Assembly: GCA_002419385.1 (NCBI GenBank)
Contig: DIFZ01000046.1
Location: 1-64,000, forward strand
Length of the DNA: 64,000 nt
Source of the DNA: Geobacter sp. UBA5735
GTDB taxonomy: Bacteria; Desulfobacterota; Desulfuromonadia; Geobacterales; Geobacteraceae
Direction: 5' to 3'
In this document: positions 62,482 through 64,000 of the stretch, piece after piece
Layout of the letters: each line of letters begins with the position of its first letter
Position numbering within the stretch: the first letter of the stretch is position 1
Translations under genes and position numbers: made by a program
Notes under the pieces: generated by a model
The model's database searches: none
What the model was told of the DNA's origin: nothing
What the model saw: the letters and a program-made list of their open reading frames with translations, nothing else

Positions 62482-63291
62482 ATGATTCCATCGCTGTTGT
62501 GGGCTTGTGTGGTATTTCTGATCGGTTCGATTTTCGGTTCCTTCATGAACGTCTGCATTTACCGGCTTCCGCGCGACCAGTCCATCGTTTTTCCTCCCTC
62601 CAGTTGTCCCCGCTGCGGCAGCCGCATCCTGTGGTACGACAATATCCCTGTTTTCGGCTTTCTGATGCTGGGAGGGAAGTGCCGCTGCTGCAAGGAGAAA
62701 ATATCCCCCCGCTACCCGGTAGTCGAATCCGTCACCGGGCTCCTTGCGGTGCTGCTGTTCTTCAAATTCAGCGTTTCCGTCACGTTCTTCGCTATGTTCC
62801 TGTTCTGTGCGGCATTGATCGTCGTCACATTCATCGACCTGGAACATCGCATCATCCCTGACGAGATAAGCCTGCCGGGCATCGTTCTCGGTTTCATCCT
62901 GTCGTTCTTCATCGAAAACATGTACCTTCCGGGAGAGATTCTCAGCTGGAAGGAGTCTCTCCTGGGGATTGCAGCGGGCGGCGGCAGCCTCCTTCTGGTG
63001 GCCTCTGCCTATCAGCTGATTGCGCGGAAAGAGGGGATGGGAGGCGGCGACATCAAGCTCCTGGCCATGATGGGGGCTTTCCTTGGCTGGAGGGCGGTTC
63101 CTTTCATCATTTTTCTGAGTTCGCTGGCCGGTTCGGCCGTGGGAATTTCGCTGATGCTGGCCCGGAAAAAGGACTCGCAGCTTTCCCTGCCTTTCGGCCC
63201 GTTCCTTGCTTTCGGCGCGCTCATGTTCATTTTCTTCGGCAGGCAGATCATTGCCTGGTATCTGGGCTTCGGGAGTAATTCCCGGGGGTAG
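62482..63291 (+). CDS. pilD: Type IV prepilin peptidase/methyltransferase
   Basis: 269 residues, eight membrane segments. N-terminal GSFMNVCIYRLPRDQSIVFP, zinc-binding pairs CPRCGSR and CRCCKEK in the cytoplasmic loop, then the two catalytic aspartates in FIDLEHRIIPDE and GMGGGDIKLL. Cleaves and N-methylates prepilins and pseudopilins. GAGG precedes the ATG. Followed 8 bases later by a sensor kinase gene. Confidence 0.96.
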   Translation: MIPSLLWACVVFLIGSIFGSFMNVCIYRLPRDQSIVFPPSSCPRCGSRILWYDNIPVFGFLMLGGKCRCCKEKISPRYPVVESVTGLLAVLLFFKFSVSVTFFAMFLFCAALIVVTFIDLEHRIIPDEISLPGIVLGFILSFFIENMYLPGEILSWKESLLGIAAGGGSLLLVASAYQLIARKEGMGGGDIKLLAMMGAFLGWRAVPFIIFLSSLAGSAVGISLMLARKKDSQLSLPFGPFLAFGALMFIFFGRQIIAWYLGFGSNSRG

Positions 63292-63299
63292 GGCGCGAC

Positions 63300-64000
63300 A
63301 TGAAGACTTTCAGATTCAGCCTGACCTTTACGATACTGGCGTCCGTCTCGTTACTGCTGATCCTCACCTGGTTGCTCCTGAGCCTCATTTCATTCAGAAC
63401 GGCCGAACACGATCTCCTCACCCAGAAGAGCGAATCGGGACGGCTGCTGTTGTCCTCATACATTCACCTCCTCACTCCGGGGTTCACTGCCGGACGGACT
63501 CCGACCGGCGCAGACCGCTTCGCCGAGCGGCTGGCGCGGGAAAAAGGCTTCCGGGGACTTGTGGTCGTTGACCGGAGCGGCCGGGAAGTCTACCACCTGG
63601 CCGAATCCCGCGGCATTGACTCCAGGCTCAGCGACGTTTTGCGAACCGGGATGGAATACGCTGCTTTCTCTGAAAGCGGGCTTGTCATTTCGCGCTATGC
63701 CCCGATTCTGGAAGGCACGGAGGTTTCCGGCGCCGTCCGCCTTTCATTGTCGCTCGTCCCTGAATACGGCCGCCTCGCCCGTTCCCGCCAGATGTTCATG
63801 GTGTATTTCGTGCTCGACTTTCTCCTGCTCCTGGGTATCGGCGCCTCTGTCCTTTCGCGTCTCATCGTCAGCCCGATACGGCGGCTGCTGGCGGCAACCG
63901 GGAGAATCGAACAGGGCGATCTGGACTGCCGCGTTCCGGTGCACGGTACTCGAGAGCTTGCCGAGCTTGCCGAATCATTCAACCGCATGGCCGGAACCCT
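63300..64000 (+). CDS. Membrane sensor histidine kinase, N-terminal part (runs off the window)
   Basis: 233 residues without a stop. Membrane segment ~8-30 (ILASVSLLLILTWLLLSLI), a periplasmic domain ~31-160 with LVVVDRSGREVYHLAES (PAS-like/double-Cache-like half), second membrane segment ~162-185 and a HAMP domain (IVSPIRRLLAATGRIEQGDL...ELAELAESFNRMAGT). The kinase core is beyond the window. Overlap with the pilD region suggests a type II secretion or pilus link; PilS is one possibility but PilS usually has more membrane segments. Confidence 0.8.
   Translation, partial: MKTFRFSLTFTILASVSLLLILTWLLLSLISFRTAEHDLLTQKSESGRLLLSSYIHLLTPGFTAGRTPTGADRFAERLAREKGFRGLVVVDRSGREVYHLAESRGIDSRLSDVLRTGMEYAAFSESGLVISRYAPILEGTEVSGAVRLSLSLVPEYGRLARSRQMFMVYFVLDFLLLLGIGASVLSRLIVSPIRRLLAATGRIEQGDLDCRVPVHGTRELAELAESFNRMAGT

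Overview
The window reads as chromosomal DNA of an anaerobic or microaerophilic Gram-negative delta-type bacterium, most like the Geobacter/Geotalea group (Desulfuromonadota). Reasons: an ATP-cone class III ribonucleotide reductase whose glycyl-radical tail is a separate small gene, desulfoferrodoxin, UPF0251 beside a NifX-like protein, DUF364 and DUF5714 proteins, a poly-HAMP chemoreceptor, CheX, many PAS/two-component proteins, and high-GC coding with strong GGAGG ribosome sites. This assignment is inference from gene content; no rRNA or tRNA was seen. No insertion sequence, prophage, integrase or CRISPR array was found, so the window looks like stable core plus lineage-specific chromosome.

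Layout. 0-1 kb: perR-type regulator and the start of katG, with matching 7-1-7 Fur/PerR boxes in front of both. 1.2-2.3 kb: two alkylation-repair genes. 2.3-5.4 kb: anaerobic nucleotide reduction (nrdD, split glycyl-radical protein, nrdG) behind a perfect NrdR box. 5.6-15.5 kb: sulfur and molybdenum genes: MauE-like plus rhodanese, trmO, UPF0251 plus NifX-like, an NADH persulfide-reductase-type flavoprotein with a NapH-like ferredoxin, DUF364-modA-moaE, an HPP-like membrane protein, and a split YeeE/YedE transporter. 16-19.2 kb: a small ferritin-like protein, then a monooxygenase-fold protein, DUF5714, a second DUF364 and a methyltransferase. 19.4-31.7 kb: glycerate kinase and a full chemotaxis operon (cheW, two MCPs, cheY, STAS, cheA, cheR, cheB), apparently from a sigma-28-like promoter. 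32-38 kb: small exporters, diguanylate cyclase, GDP-mannose synthesis, CheX, an aberrant YchF GTPase, cold-shock protein. 38-49.6 kb: SUI1, a secreted papain-like protease with a DsbC-like isomerase, acylphosphatase, ligA, a hybrid kinase, PPIase, desulfoferrodoxin and modE. 49.9-64 kb: a lipoprotein, lon, secA, argJ, a receiver protein with a PopZ-like tail, valS, pilD and a truncated sensor kinase.

The most unusual signal is regulatory. The same 14-bp palindrome TGTGCATATGCACA overlaps the -10 of two otherwise similar promoters 5 kb apart (8169-8209 and 13247-13287), both minus strand with identical spacing to a TTGACA -35. One drives the NifX-like/UPF0251 pair and the other DUF364-modA-moaE. 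A ModE-like palindrome lies in the leader of the second, and another lies over the start region of modE itself. With two DUF364 paralogs, a ModA-like protein lacking both serine ligands of E. coli ModA, and the DUF5714-DUF364-methyltransferase operon, this suggests an uncharacterised metal/oxyanion handling regulon. That functional reading is inference.
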